Assembly: GCA_947038155.1 (NCBI GenBank) | Contig: CAMQVH010000019.1 | Coordinates: 1 to 51,765, forward strand | Length of the DNA: 51,765 bases | Origin: an uncultured Bacteroides sp. | GTDB lineage: Bacteria > Bacteroidota > Bacteroidia > Bacteroidales > Bacteroidaceae | Direction: 5' to 3' | Shown: positions 32,307 to 40,180 of the stretch, in pieces | Layout of the letters: every line of letters starts with the position of its first letter | Position numbering within the stretch: the stretch's first letter is position 1 | Position numbers and translations under genes: made by a program | Notes under the pieces: generated by a model | Told to the model about the DNA's origin: nothing | Database searches by the model: none | Seen by the model: only the letters and a program-made list of their open reading frames with translations

Positions 32307-33224
32307 ATGAGAACCCGAATTTATTTGTGTGCTTTGGTTGTTCTTCTCACGATTCCGGTTGTGATAACTGCACAAACGAAGAAAAAAGCTAAAAAGGCAA
32401 AGAAAGAAGTAGCTATTCAGCTCTATTCTGTTAGAGATATATTGAATAAGGTGGACAATAAGGACGGTAAATGTGATCCGGCTTATACTGCTATTCTCGA
32501 GAAATTGGCAAAAATGGGTTATACCGGTGTTGAAGCAGCCAATTATAATAATGGTAAATTTTATGATAGAACTCCCCAGCAATTCAAGAACGATGTCGAG
32601 TCGACTGGAATGAAAGTCTTGTCTTCCCATTGTACACGTGGATTGTCTAAAGAAGAATTGGCTTCCGGCGACTATTCGAAGTCACTTGAATGGTGGGACC
32701 AGTGTATTGCAGACCATAAGGCAGCAGGTATGAAATATATTGTAGCTCCTTGGATGGATGTTCCTAAAACACTGAAGGATTTGGAAACTTACTGTACCTA
32801 TTACAATGAAATAGGCAGACGTTGTAAGCAACAAGGTTTGCAGTTTGGTTATCATAATCATGCCCATGAATTTCAAAAAGTGGAAGGTAACGTGATGTAT
32901 GACTATATGTTGGAACATACGAATCCCGAATACGTTTTTTTTCAGATGGATGTTTATTGGGTGGTTCGCGGACAAAACAGTCCGGTCGATTATTTTAATA
33001 AATATCCGGGCAGGTTCAAGATATTCCATATCAAAGACCACAGGGAAGTCGGTCAAAGCGGAATGGTAGGTTTCGATGCAATCTTTAATAATGCAAAGAC
33101 GGCAGGTGTGAACTATCTTGTTGCTGAAATCGAGAAATATAGTATCCCGGTAGAAGAGAGTGTAGAAGTGAGTCTGGATTATTTATTGGATGCTCCTTTT
33201 GTGAAAAATTCCTATTCCAAATAA
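32307..33224 (+). CDS. exported sugar isomerase/epimerase-like protein (candidate 3-keto-glycoside lyase)
   Basis: I chose the ATG at 32307, which starts a clean signal peptide (RTRIYLCALVVLLTIPVVIT); an earlier in-frame start lies in the hairpin region. The 305-residue protein is an AP-endonuclease-2-type TIM barrel: VAIQLYSVRDI, YTGVEAANYNNGKFY, YHNHAHEF with metal-ligand residues, FQMDVYWVVRGQ, FKIFHIKDH and VAEIEKY. In related operons such exported members eliminate the aglycone from a 3-keto-glycoside. Here that would act between the Tat-exported dehydrogenase and the DUF1080 hydratase. The exact reaction is inferred. Confidence 0.85.
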   Translation: MRTRIYLCALVVLLTIPVVITAQTKKKAKKAKKEVAIQLYSVRDILNKVDNKDGKCDPAYTAILEKLAKMGYTGVEAANYNNGKFYDRTPQQFKNDVESTGMKVLSSHCTRGLSKEELASGDYSKSLEWWDQCIADHKAAGMKYIVAPWMDVPKTLKDLETYCTYYNEIGRRCKQQGLQFGYHNHAHEFQKVEGNVMYDYMLEHTNPEYVFFQMDVYWVVRGQNSPVDYFNKYPGRFKIFHIKDHREVGQSGMVGFDAIFNNAKTAGVNYLVAEIEKYSIPVEESVEVSLDYLLDAPFVKNSYSK

Positions 33225-33263
33225 TGCCTGTTTCCAATAGTATAAACAGCTAACAATAAGGCA

Positions 33264-33303
33264 TAAAAAAAGTCTGTGCATGCTTTGTGCATGTCAGACT
33301 TTC
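33264..33303 (-). terminator. terminator between the 3-keto operon and a small lipoprotein gene
   Basis: AAAGTCTG and CAGACTTT enclose GCATGC / GCATGT, giving a 14-bp stem with one bulged base. On the minus strand it runs into a T tract, so it mainly serves the lipoprotein gene at 33326-33547, but it may also slow plus-strand transcription from the operon. Confidence 0.75.
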
Positions 33304-33325
33304 AATTCTCTCAAGCTGTTGAATA

Positions 33326-33547
33326 TTATTCAGCTACAGTTTCAGTTACTTCTACTGCTACGCTATCAGTTGCTGTAGTATCTGCTGCTGCCTGTTCTGC
33401 TTCAAGAGCTGCTGCTTCTACTGCTGCGATTGAATCAGCGATACGGATAGAGTCTGCAGTTGCTTTTGCTGCGTCAGCTGCTTTGTTACCACAAGATGCG
33501 AATGATACTGCTACGATAGCTACGGCCATCAAAACTAATTTTTTCAT
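33326..33547 (-). CDS. 73-residue Ala-rich small lipoprotein
   Basis: The product has a signal peptide with lipobox (VAVSFASC, Cys at 19) and a mature chain of about 54 residues made almost wholly of Ala, Glu, Asp, Ser, Thr and Val (KAADAAKATADSIRIADSIA and similar). The acidic, helix-prone mature part recalls small Lpp-like or surface lipoproteins, though it has no C-terminal Lys for peptidoglycan linkage. It has its own -7 box (TACCTTTG on the minus strand, 33600-33607) and terminator. The function is unknown. On the opposite strand the repeats create an artefactual long frame. Confidence 0.82.
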   Translation of the reverse strand: MKKLVLMAVAIVAVSFASCGNKAADAAKATADSIRIADSIAAVEAAALEAEQAAADTTATDSVAVEVTETVAE

Positions 33548-33706
33548 TTTCTTTGCTTTTTAAAAACGTAATACAATCAATTGCTTTATTAAAACGGTGC
33601 AAAGGTATGTACTTTTTCAATATGTTGTTCTCGAAAAGCCAACTATTTTTATATTTTTTTTGGTAACGGCCCTCTTTTTTGCTCTTCACCTATGTTTAAG
33701 AACATA

Positions 33707-35380
33707 TTATTCGACAGCTATACTGTTATATAAGTATCTTTTGATACTTCTTTTTGGCGTTTTCTCGAATTCTGTAGGATAGAGTTGTATCTTGCTGATT
33801 TTCTCGTAAGCGGCTACGTTGGCATTCAGGTTCTTGAGGTTTTCGTCCATGATTGTTTTCAGGTTGTCGGGGGTGTTCAATCCGAGTGAATCCAGCGCTT
33901 CGTAATCGGCATAGACAAGTGCTATCAACTTCTTATTACGTTCGATGACGATACTTTCGAGGATAAACGGCAGGTTGTTGAGCTTCGTTTCCAATTCTTC
34001 CGGGAAGATATTCTGTCCGCTAGAACTTAAGATCATAGTCTTGAGTCGTCCCCGGATGAAAATATTTCCATTGCTGTCCATAGAGCCGAGATCACCTGTG
34101 CGTAACCAGCCGTCTTGCGTGAATACTTCCTGCGTTGCTTCCTGGTTCTTGTAGTAGCCAACCATCACATTTTCTCCCCGAACCTGGATTTCTCCGGTTT
34201 CTGCTTCCGGGTTTTCCTTGTAGATACGGGCTTCCATAATATCCAGAATCTTACCGGAAGAACCCAATACAAATTCATTCCATGGAGCATAGCTGATAAG
34301 CGGACCACATTCTGTCATTCCGTAACCGATGGTAAAAGGGAACTTGATTTTATAGAAAAACTCTTCCACTTCCTTATCCATAGCGGCACCGCCGATGATG
34401 ATTTCTTTGAAACGTCCGCCCAATGCGTCGATGAGTCGTTTGCGTATCTGATTATAAATCTGGGTGTCGAGCAAGGGAATATTAAGCGCCCACTTCATTC
34501 CTTTCTTATTAATAAGAGGTTGGATGATATTCTTGTATATTTTCTCGATGACGAGTGGGACGGTGATAATCAGATTCGGTTTCACTTCCTCAAAAGCCTT
34601 CATAATGATTTTGGGAGAAGGCGTTTTCCCGAGCAAAGTGACATGTGTGCCGACGGCTGTTGCTGTCAGAAAGTCGAACGCACAACCGTAAGCATGCGCC
34701 AGCGGAAGGAAGGAAAGCACCTTGTCCCCCTTTTTGAGTAATTCGGTACGGATCCCGAAAGTGACGTTTCCGGCGAGATTATTGCCGGTTAGCATGACCC
34801 CCTTGCTGAAGCCGGTAGTGCCGGACGTATAGTTCAGGAGCATTACTTTGTCATTGGACAAAGTAGTGTATTGTACATCTTCGCGTGTAAAACCTTTCGG
34901 ATAAGAAGAGTGCATTTCCTTATCGGTATTTTTCAGAAACTTTTGTATCGTTTCTCCGTCACGTTGATACAGGCAACGGAAGTCAGTCAGTGAAAATACG
35001 CCCCTTAATCCGAGCAGTTTCTCTTCTTCCAGATTTTCCCAAATGCTGTCGCTTGTAAACAGGAAAACAGATTCGGAATGATTGACGATATGATGTACAT
35101 CGTTAGGGGTAAAGTCTTGAAGGATAGGTACAACAATTGCGCCATAGGTGATAGTTGCCATATAGGCAATACACCAATGTGCGTTATTTTTGCCGATAAC
35201 GGATATTTTATCTCCTCTGCGAAGGCTACAATGTTTGAATAACAGATGTAAACGGGCGATTTCTTCAGCTACCTCCCCGTATGTATAGTGGGTATTTTCT
35301 CCGTAATCAGTGTAACAAGGTAAATCCCAGTTTTCACGAAAACTATTTTCGTATAGTTTAATGAAATTCTCTTTAATCAT
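33707..35380 (-). CDS. AMP-dependent acyl-CoA/acyl-ACP synthetase
   Basis: I chose the ATG at 35380 (MIKENFIKLYENSF) because the in-frame extension to 35503 runs through the divergent promoter. The 557-residue enzyme shows the adenylate-forming motifs: A3 (LLNYTSGTTGFSKGVML), A5 (IGYGMTECGPL), A7 (GWLRTGDLGSMD), A8 (IRGRLKTMILSSSGQNIFPE) and a modified C-terminus without an obvious A10 Lys in the usual context. It activates a carboxylic acid, most likely a long-chain fatty acid, through an acyl-AMP. Peripheral membrane attachment is likely. It is divergent from mtaB. Confidence 0.9.
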   Translation of the reverse strand: MIKENFIKLYENSFRENWDLPCYTDYGENTHYTYGEVAEEIARLHLLFKHCSLRRGDKISVIGKNNAHWCIAYMATITYGAIVVPILQDFTPNDVHHIVNHSESVFLFTSDSIWENLEEEKLLGLRGVFSLTDFRCLYQRDGETIQKFLKNTDKEMHSSYPKGFTREDVQYTTLSNDKVMLLNYTSGTTGFSKGVMLTGNNLAGNVTFGIRTELLKKGDKVLSFLPLAHAYGCAFDFLTATAVGTHVTLLGKTPSPKIIMKAFEEVKPNLIITVPLVIEKIYKNIIQPLINKKGMKWALNIPLLDTQIYNQIRKRLIDALGGRFKEIIIGGAAMDKEVEEFFYKIKFPFTIGYGMTECGPLISYAPWNEFVLGSSGKILDIMEARIYKENPEAETGEIQVRGENVMVGYYKNQEATQEVFTQDGWLRTGDLGSMDSNGNIFIRGRLKTMILSSSGQNIFPEELETKLNNLPFILESIVIERNKKLIALVYADYEALDSLGLNTPDNLKTIMDENLKNLNANVAAYEKISKIQLYPTEFEKTPKRSIKRYLYNSIAVE

Positions 35381-35456
35381 TGCACGTTTTTTAGTGAATT
35401 GTGCAAAAATAGGAATAAACTTTCGTATCCAAAAGGGTTTTACTAATAATAATGTG

Positions 35457-35464
35457 TAACTTTG
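35457..35464 (+). promoter_or_regulatory. -7 box of the mtaB operon
   Basis: TAACTTTG matches the consensus and ends about 25 bases before the mtaB start at 35490. The divergent acyl-CoA synthetase start is only about 75 bp away, so both promoters share this gap. Confidence 0.65.
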
Positions 35465-35489
35465 CACTAAATATGTGTTATGACAGCTT

Positions 35490-36809
35490 ATGATAGATAC
35501 CACTGTATTTCAAAATAAGACAGCCGTTTATTATACATTAGGCTGCAAATTAAATTTTTCAGAGACTTCGACTATTGCTAAAATTCTGCGTGAGGCAGGT
35601 GTACGGACTGCGCGTAAAGGCGAAAAAGCGGATATCTGTGTGGTAAATACCTGCTCTGTGACGGAGATGGCGGATAAGAAATGCCGACAAGCTATCCATC
35701 GCTTGGTAAAGCAGCATCCCGGTGCTTTTGTGGTAGTGACCGGATGTTATGCGCAATTGAAGCCCGGTGATGTGGCAAAGATAGATGGAGTAGATGTAGT
35801 GTTGGGAGCGGAACAGAAGGGAGAGTTACTTCAATATCTGGGCGACCTCCAAAAGCATGAAAAAGGAGAGGCTATCACTACTGCGACTAAAGATATCCGT
35901 TCCTTTTCTCCTTCGTGTTCACGGGGCGACCGTACGCGCTATTTCCTGAAAGTACAGGATGGATGCGATTACTTCTGTTCCTATTGCACCATTCCTTTTG
36001 CGCGCGGGCGAAGTCGTAACGGGACTATTGCTTCCATGGTTGAGCAGGCGCGGCAGGCAGTTGCTGAAGGTGGAAAAGAAATCGTTCTGACCGGAGTGAA
36101 TATCGGAGATTTTGGTAAAACAACAGGAGAGAGTTTCTTTGATCTGGTAAAGGCGCTGGATCAGGTAGATGGAATCGAACGTTATCGTATTTCTTCCATA
36201 GAACCCAATCTGTTGACTGATGAGACTATCGAGTTTGTGTCTCACTCCCGCAGTTTTATGCCTCATTTTCATATCCCTTTGCAATCCGGTTGCGATGAAG
36301 TTTTGCAGTTAATGCGTCGTCGTTACGACACTGCTCTTTTTGCTTCGAAAATAAAGAAGATAAAAGAGGTGATGCCGGATGCCTTTATCGGTGTGGATGT
36401 GATTGTGGGAACCCGTGGAGAAACGTCCGATTACTTTGAACAGGCTTATCAGTTTATTGACGGACTGGATGTGACGCAACTACATGTGTTTAGCTATTCC
36501 GAGCGTCCCGGAACGCAAGCGCTGAAAATAGACTATGTGGTTTCTCCTGAAGAAAAGCATCAGCGCAGCCAACGGCTGTTGGCGCTTTCGGATGAAAAGA
36601 CGCAGGCTTTCTATGCCCGTCATATCGGGCAGGTTATGCCGGTGTTGATGGAGAAATCGAAAGCAGGCACTCCGATGCATGGATTTACGGAAAATTATAT
36701 CCGTGTGGAAGTGGAAAGTGATAACTCGCTCGACAATCAGGTAGTCAATGTGTGTCTGGGCGATTTTAACGAAGATAAGACAGCATTAAAAGGTACAATT
36801 CTGATATAA
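35490..36809 (+). CDS. tRNA t6A37 methylthiotransferase MtaB
   Basis: The 439-residue protein has the N-terminal UPF0004 domain with three cluster cysteines (TLGCKLN, NTCSVTE, TGCYAQ), the radical-SAM domain with CDYFCSYCTIPFARGRSRN (CxxxCxxC) and a C-terminal TRAM-like segment. NTCSVTE and the TLGCKLNFSET start mark the MtaB (YqeV) branch rather than MiaB or RimO. It adds a methylthio group to t6A37 of ANN-decoding tRNAs. First of four closely packed genes. Confidence 0.92.
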   Translation: MIDTTVFQNKTAVYYTLGCKLNFSETSTIAKILREAGVRTARKGEKADICVVNTCSVTEMADKKCRQAIHRLVKQHPGAFVVVTGCYAQLKPGDVAKIDGVDVVLGAEQKGELLQYLGDLQKHEKGEAITTATKDIRSFSPSCSRGDRTRYFLKVQDGCDYFCSYCTIPFARGRSRNGTIASMVEQARQAVAEGGKEIVLTGVNIGDFGKTTGESFFDLVKALDQVDGIERYRISSIEPNLLTDETIEFVSHSRSFMPHFHIPLQSGCDEVLQLMRRRYDTALFASKIKKIKEVMPDAFIGVDVIVGTRGETSDYFEQAYQFIDGLDVTQLHVFSYSERPGTQALKIDYVVSPEEKHQRSQRLLALSDEKTQAFYARHIGQVMPVLMEKSKAGTPMHGFTENYIRVEVESDNSLDNQVVNVCLGDFNEDKTALKGTILI

Positions 36810-36811
36810 GC

Positions 36812-37756
36812 ATGAAATCAAAACTCATCTATTGGCTCGTATCTACCGGAATGTGGCTTTTTTCAGCCCTTCCGTTCCGAATATTGTATATTCTTTCGGA
36901 TTTTAATTATCTGTTGATGTATCGTGTGGGGAAATATCGCCGGAAAGTAGTGCGAGAGAACCTTGCGAAATCATTCCCGGAAAAGACCGATGCGGAAAGG
37001 TTGCAGATAGAGCGCAAATTTTATCGCTACCTTTCAGATTATATGCTTGAAGATTTGAAACTGCTGCATATGTCTGCCGAAGATCTCTGCCAGAGGATGA
37101 CTTATAAGAATACGAAACAGTATTTGGAACTGACGGAGAAGTGCGGTGGAATTATCGTGATGATTCCCCATTATGCCAATTATGAATGGCTGATCGGGAT
37201 GGGGGCGATCATGAAACCGGGAGATGTCCCCGTACAGGTGTATAAACCTTTGAAGGATAAATATCTGGACGAACTGTTCAAGCGTATCCGTTCCCGTTTC
37301 GGCGGATACAATATCCCCAAGCATTCTACTGCCCGCGAAATTATAAAATTGAAGCATGAAGGCAAAAAAATGGTGGTCGGGCTGATTACTGACCAATGGC
37401 CTAGCGGTGACAGGTATTGGACTACTTTCCTGGGGCAGGAAACTGCTTTCCTGAATGGTGCGGAACGTATTGCGAAAATGATGAATTTTCCCGTTTTCTA
37501 TTGTGAATTGACGAAGAATCGCAGAGGGTATTGCGAAGCCGAATTCAAACTGATGACGGATACTCCCAAAGAGACAGCCGAAGGGGAGATAACAGAAATG
37601 TTTGCGCAGTGTCTGGAACAAACCCTTCGCAGGGAACCTGCCTATTGGCTGTGGTCGCATAAGCGATGGAAATTTACTTCGGAAGAATGTAAACGGAATG
37701 AACGGGAAGAGCAGGATAAGAAGAAAGAGCAAAACAAGGAAAAAAAACAGAAATGA
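36812..37756 (+). CDS. LpxL/HtrB-type lipid A acyltransferase
   Basis: The 314-residue inner-membrane enzyme has an N-terminal hydrophobic anchor (about 5-28), the acyltransferase HxxxxE motif in VMIPHYANYEWLIGMG, and a lysine/glutamate-rich C-terminus. Members transfer an acyl chain from acyl-ACP to lipid A precursors. It starts 2 bp after mtaB and overlaps the glycosyltransferase gene by 4 bp (ATGA). Which acyl position it fills cannot be told. Confidence 0.9.
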   Translation: MKSKLIYWLVSTGMWLFSALPFRILYILSDFNYLLMYRVGKYRRKVVRENLAKSFPEKTDAERLQIERKFYRYLSDYMLEDLKLLHMSAEDLCQRMTYKNTKQYLELTEKCGGIIVMIPHYANYEWLIGMGAIMKPGDVPVQVYKPLKDKYLDELFKRIRSRFGGYNIPKHSTAREIIKLKHEGKKMVVGLITDQWPSGDRYWTTFLGQETAFLNGAERIAKMMNFPVFYCELTKNRRGYCEAEFKLMTDTPKETAEGEITEMFAQCLEQTLRREPAYWLWSHKRWKFTSEECKRNEREEQDKKKEQNKEKKQK

Positions 37757-38781
37757 AAGTATCGGTTGTCATTCTGAATTGGAACGGATGTGATATGCTT
37801 CGCACTTTTCTTCCGTCCGTAGTACGCTATTCGAAAGGGGCGGGGATAGAAGTCTGTGTGGCGGACAACGGTTCTACGGATGATTCTGTGAATATGCTTC
37901 ATCGGGAATTTCCCTCTGTCCGGACAATCCTGCTTGAACAGAATCATGGTTTTGCCGACGGATACAATGTGGCTTTGCAGCAGGTGGATGCTGAATATGT
38001 CGTTCTTCTGAACTCTGATGTGGAAGTGACGGAGCGATGGTTGGAGCCGATGATTGCTTATCTAGATGCTCATCTGGAAGTAGCTGCCTGCCAGCCGAAG
38101 ATACGGAGCCAGCGGCAAAAAGAATATTTTGAATATGCCGGAGCGTCGGGTGGATTTATAGATAAATACGGTTATCCTTTCTGCCGGGGACGTATTATGG
38201 GAGTAGTCGAAGAGGATAAGGGGCAGTATGATACAATTGTTCCCATATTTTGGGCAACCGGGGCGGCTTTGTTTATCCGTCGTGCCGATTATCTGAATAT
38301 CGGTGGACTGGACGGGCGTTTCTTTGCGCATATGGAAGAGATTGATTTATGCTGGCGACTTCGTTCACGGGGGCGTGGGATTGTTTGCATTCCTCAAAGT
38401 GTTGTCTATCATGTAGGCGGGGCTACGCTCAAAAAGGAGAATCCTCGTAAGACTTTTCTCAATTTTCGTAATAATCTTGTCATGCTCTATAAGAATCTTC
38501 CGCAGGAAGAGTTTGATAAAGTGATGCGTGTCCGGACTTGTCTTGATTATGTGGCGGCACTTACTTTTCTACTGAAGGGAGATATAAGTAATGCTCGTGC
38601 TGTGATAAGCGCACGCAGGGAATATAAGCAGATATGTCCGTCATTTTCCTCATCCCGTGAGGAGAACCTTAGAAAAAAAACTTTGAATCCGATACCTGAA
38701 CGAACAAAAAGTAGTATCTTGTGGCAGTTTTATGCGAGAGGATGCAAACGGTTCTCTCAATTGTCGGACCTAAAAGGATAA
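37753..38781 (+). CDS. family 2 glycosyltransferase
   Basis: The 342-residue GT-A enzyme has the nucleotide-sugar fold motifs VVILNWNGCDMLRTFLP, VCVADNGSTDDSV and VVLLNSDVEV (metal-binding Asp), plus the C-terminal EEIDLCWRLRSRG acceptor motif. It resembles rhamnosyl- or other cell-surface sugar transferases of the WcaA/RfbN type. A hydrophobic segment in the last 80 residues may attach it to the membrane. Being coupled to an LpxL-type gene, it may act on lipopolysaccharide or another envelope glycan; this is inferred from position. Confidence 0.88.
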   Translation: MKVSVVILNWNGCDMLRTFLPSVVRYSKGAGIEVCVADNGSTDDSVNMLHREFPSVRTILLEQNHGFADGYNVALQQVDAEYVVLLNSDVEVTERWLEPMIAYLDAHLEVAACQPKIRSQRQKEYFEYAGASGGFIDKYGYPFCRGRIMGVVEEDKGQYDTIVPIFWATGAALFIRRADYLNIGGLDGRFFAHMEEIDLCWRLRSRGRGIVCIPQSVVYHVGGATLKKENPRKTFLNFRNNLVMLYKNLPQEEFDKVMRVRTCLDYVAALTFLLKGDISNARAVISARREYKQICPSFSSSREENLRKKTLNPIPERTKSSILWQFYARGCKRFSQLSDLKG

Positions 38782-38785
38782 CAAG

Positions 38786-39313
38786 ATGGAAGCATCAAAA
38801 GTAAGAAGAGGCATCGGGCTGGTAGCGCATGATGCAATGAAAAAAGACCTCATCGAATGGGTACTCTGGAATTCGGAACTGCTGATGGGGAATAAATTCT
38901 ACTGTACGGGTACTACCGGTACATTAATCTTAGAAGCACTGAAGGAAAAGCATCCTGGAGTGGAGTGGGATTTCACGATTTTGAAATCCGGTCCTTTGGG
39001 GGGTGACCAGCAGATGGGTTCGCGTATTGTAGATGGGCAGATTGATTATCTTTTCTTCTTCACAGATCCTATGACTTTGCAGCCGCATGACACTGATGTG
39101 AAAGCATTGACTCGTTTGGCAGGCGTAGAAAATATTGTTTTCTGCTGTAACCGTTCAACAGCGGACCATATCATTTCCAGTCCGTTGTTTATGGATCCCG
39201 ATTATGAGCGTATTCATCCTGATTATTCCAGTTATACAAAACGTTTCCAGAATAAACCTGTGGTAACGGAAGCGGTAGAAGCTGTGGATAGGAGAAAGAA
39301 AAAAAGGAAATAA
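38786..39313 (+). CDS. methylglyoxal synthase
   Basis: The 175-residue enzyme shows the family residues: VAHDAMKKDLIEW, YCTGTTGTLILE (phosphate-binding TGTTG), KSGPLGGDQQMGSRI with the catalytic Asp, and FTDPMTLQPHDTDVKAL with the catalytic His. It converts dihydroxyacetone phosphate to methylglyoxal, relieving sugar-phosphate build-up. It has a short Lys-rich C-terminal tail. Last gene of the operon, 4 bp after the glycosyltransferase. Confidence 0.95.
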   Translation: MEASKVRRGIGLVAHDAMKKDLIEWVLWNSELLMGNKFYCTGTTGTLILEALKEKHPGVEWDFTILKSGPLGGDQQMGSRIVDGQIDYLFFFTDPMTLQPHDTDVKALTRLAGVENIVFCCNRSTADHIISSPLFMDPDYERIHPDYSSYTKRFQNKPVVTEAVEAVDRRKKKRK

Positions 39314-39371
39314 GAACTTTAAGATAATAACGGGCTGACTTGTCAGATAATTCTACATAAAAATGTAAATT

Positions 39372-39428
39372 AGGCACGGATTACACGGTTCCAATTTTAA
39401 AACTGCGAAATCCGTGTAATCCGTGCCT
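39372..39428. repeat. 17-bp perfect inverted repeat between convergent genes
   Basis: AGGCACGGATTACACGG (39372-39388) and CCGTGTAATCCGTGCCT (39412-39428) are exact inverse copies with a 23-nt loop. It lies between mgsA and folB, which converge, and ends in an A/T-rich run, so it can terminate both. From memory the same motif recurs in intergenic DNA of Bacteroides genomes, so it may be a dispersed repeat. Confidence 0.8.
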
Positions 39429-39452
39429 GAATAAAAAATATGAGTTTCCGTT

Positions 39453-39824
39453 TTATTTTCTGCTGCAATGCAGTTCTATTCCTGCTGATTCTACATCAGC
39501 TCCCATCGGTGGATTTCGTTTGGAAAGATGCAGTTCTATTTCTTCAAGAGCCGGGAACTGCTGAAAAAGTTTTTCAATAATCCGTCCGCCTACGTGTTCC
39601 AGTAACTTCGACGGGACAGCCATTTCTGCCATTATCACTTGATGGACTTCCGCGTAGTTGACAGTATCAGCTACTTCATCCGTTTGTGCGGCTTTGTTGA
39701 TATCCACTTTCAGTTTCAAGTCAATGATGTATTCGTTTCCGATAAGGTTCTCTTGTGGCGCTACTCCGTGGTAGGCATAGCAACGAATCTCTTTCAAAAG
39801 AATATAGCTATTGTTTATCTTCAT
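39453..39824 (-). CDS. dihydroneopterin aldolase FolB
   Basis: The 123-residue enzyme has the family motifs CYAYHGVAPQENLIGNEY (with the catalytic Tyr/His/Glu cluster), DTVNYAEVHQVIMAE and LHLSKRNPPMG, and is of usual length. It makes 6-hydroxymethyl-dihydropterin in folate synthesis and works as an octamer in the cytosol. A minus-strand -7 box (TATCTTTG, 39993-39986) would give a leader of about 155 nt. Confidence 0.93.
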   Translation of the reverse strand: MKINNSYILLKEIRCYAYHGVAPQENLIGNEYIIDLKLKVDINKAAQTDEVADTVNYAEVHQVIMAEMAVPSKLLEHVGGRIIEKLFQQFPALEEIELHLSKRNPPMGADVESAGIELHCSRK

Positions 39825-40180
39825 ATGATGTGATGTTAGTATGGTTCTGTTTTACTTTTAACAGGTCTTTCTGGGCAACCATTTGCGGGCTTACCTTCAG
39901 AAGGACAGGAGTGAACAGGATACAGATACTCAACGTTATAAGTTGGAGTGCATCTCTTGCTGTCTTTTATTACGGGATTCGGGCGCAAAGATACTTGATT
40001 AATTGGAATAAAAACAGGGAAGATGGAAAAATAAAAAGGTGGCTGAGTAAAGCGAAAAAAATGATTGCGTGCCGGTTCGGTTATTGCAAAAGAGAACGTC
40101 AGAAATATAAATAGCGTGGATAATACAGGTTTTCGACATTCTTAAACCGGCATTATCCGCGTTATTTATCTTACTTACAT
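39825..40180. other. folB leader and promoter region
   Basis: I see no convincing gene. A plus-strand frame reaches 40114, but it begins inside folB antisense, lacks any family motif and has no promoter. On the minus strand TATCTTTG (39986-39993) probably drives folB, leaving a leader of about 155 nt with no recognised riboswitch. The right end holds the hairpin at 40115-40161. Confidence 0.6.
40115..40161 (-). terminator. hairpin downstream of malQ
   Basis: CGTGGATAATACAGGTTT and AAACCGGCATTATCCGCG are complementary at 15 of 18 positions, the mismatches being mostly wobbles, with an 11-nt loop. It begins 20 bases after the malQ stop on the minus strand. Confidence 0.6.

Noticed and set aside
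33276..33563. 95-residue plus-strand Ala/Thr-rich ORF
   Set aside because: It is the antisense shadow of the Ala-rich lipoprotein gene, which has a lipobox, promoter and terminator.
39755..40114. 119-residue plus-strand protein
   Set aside because: It begins antisense within folB, lacks a promoter and any family motif, and has a composition unlike a real protein.
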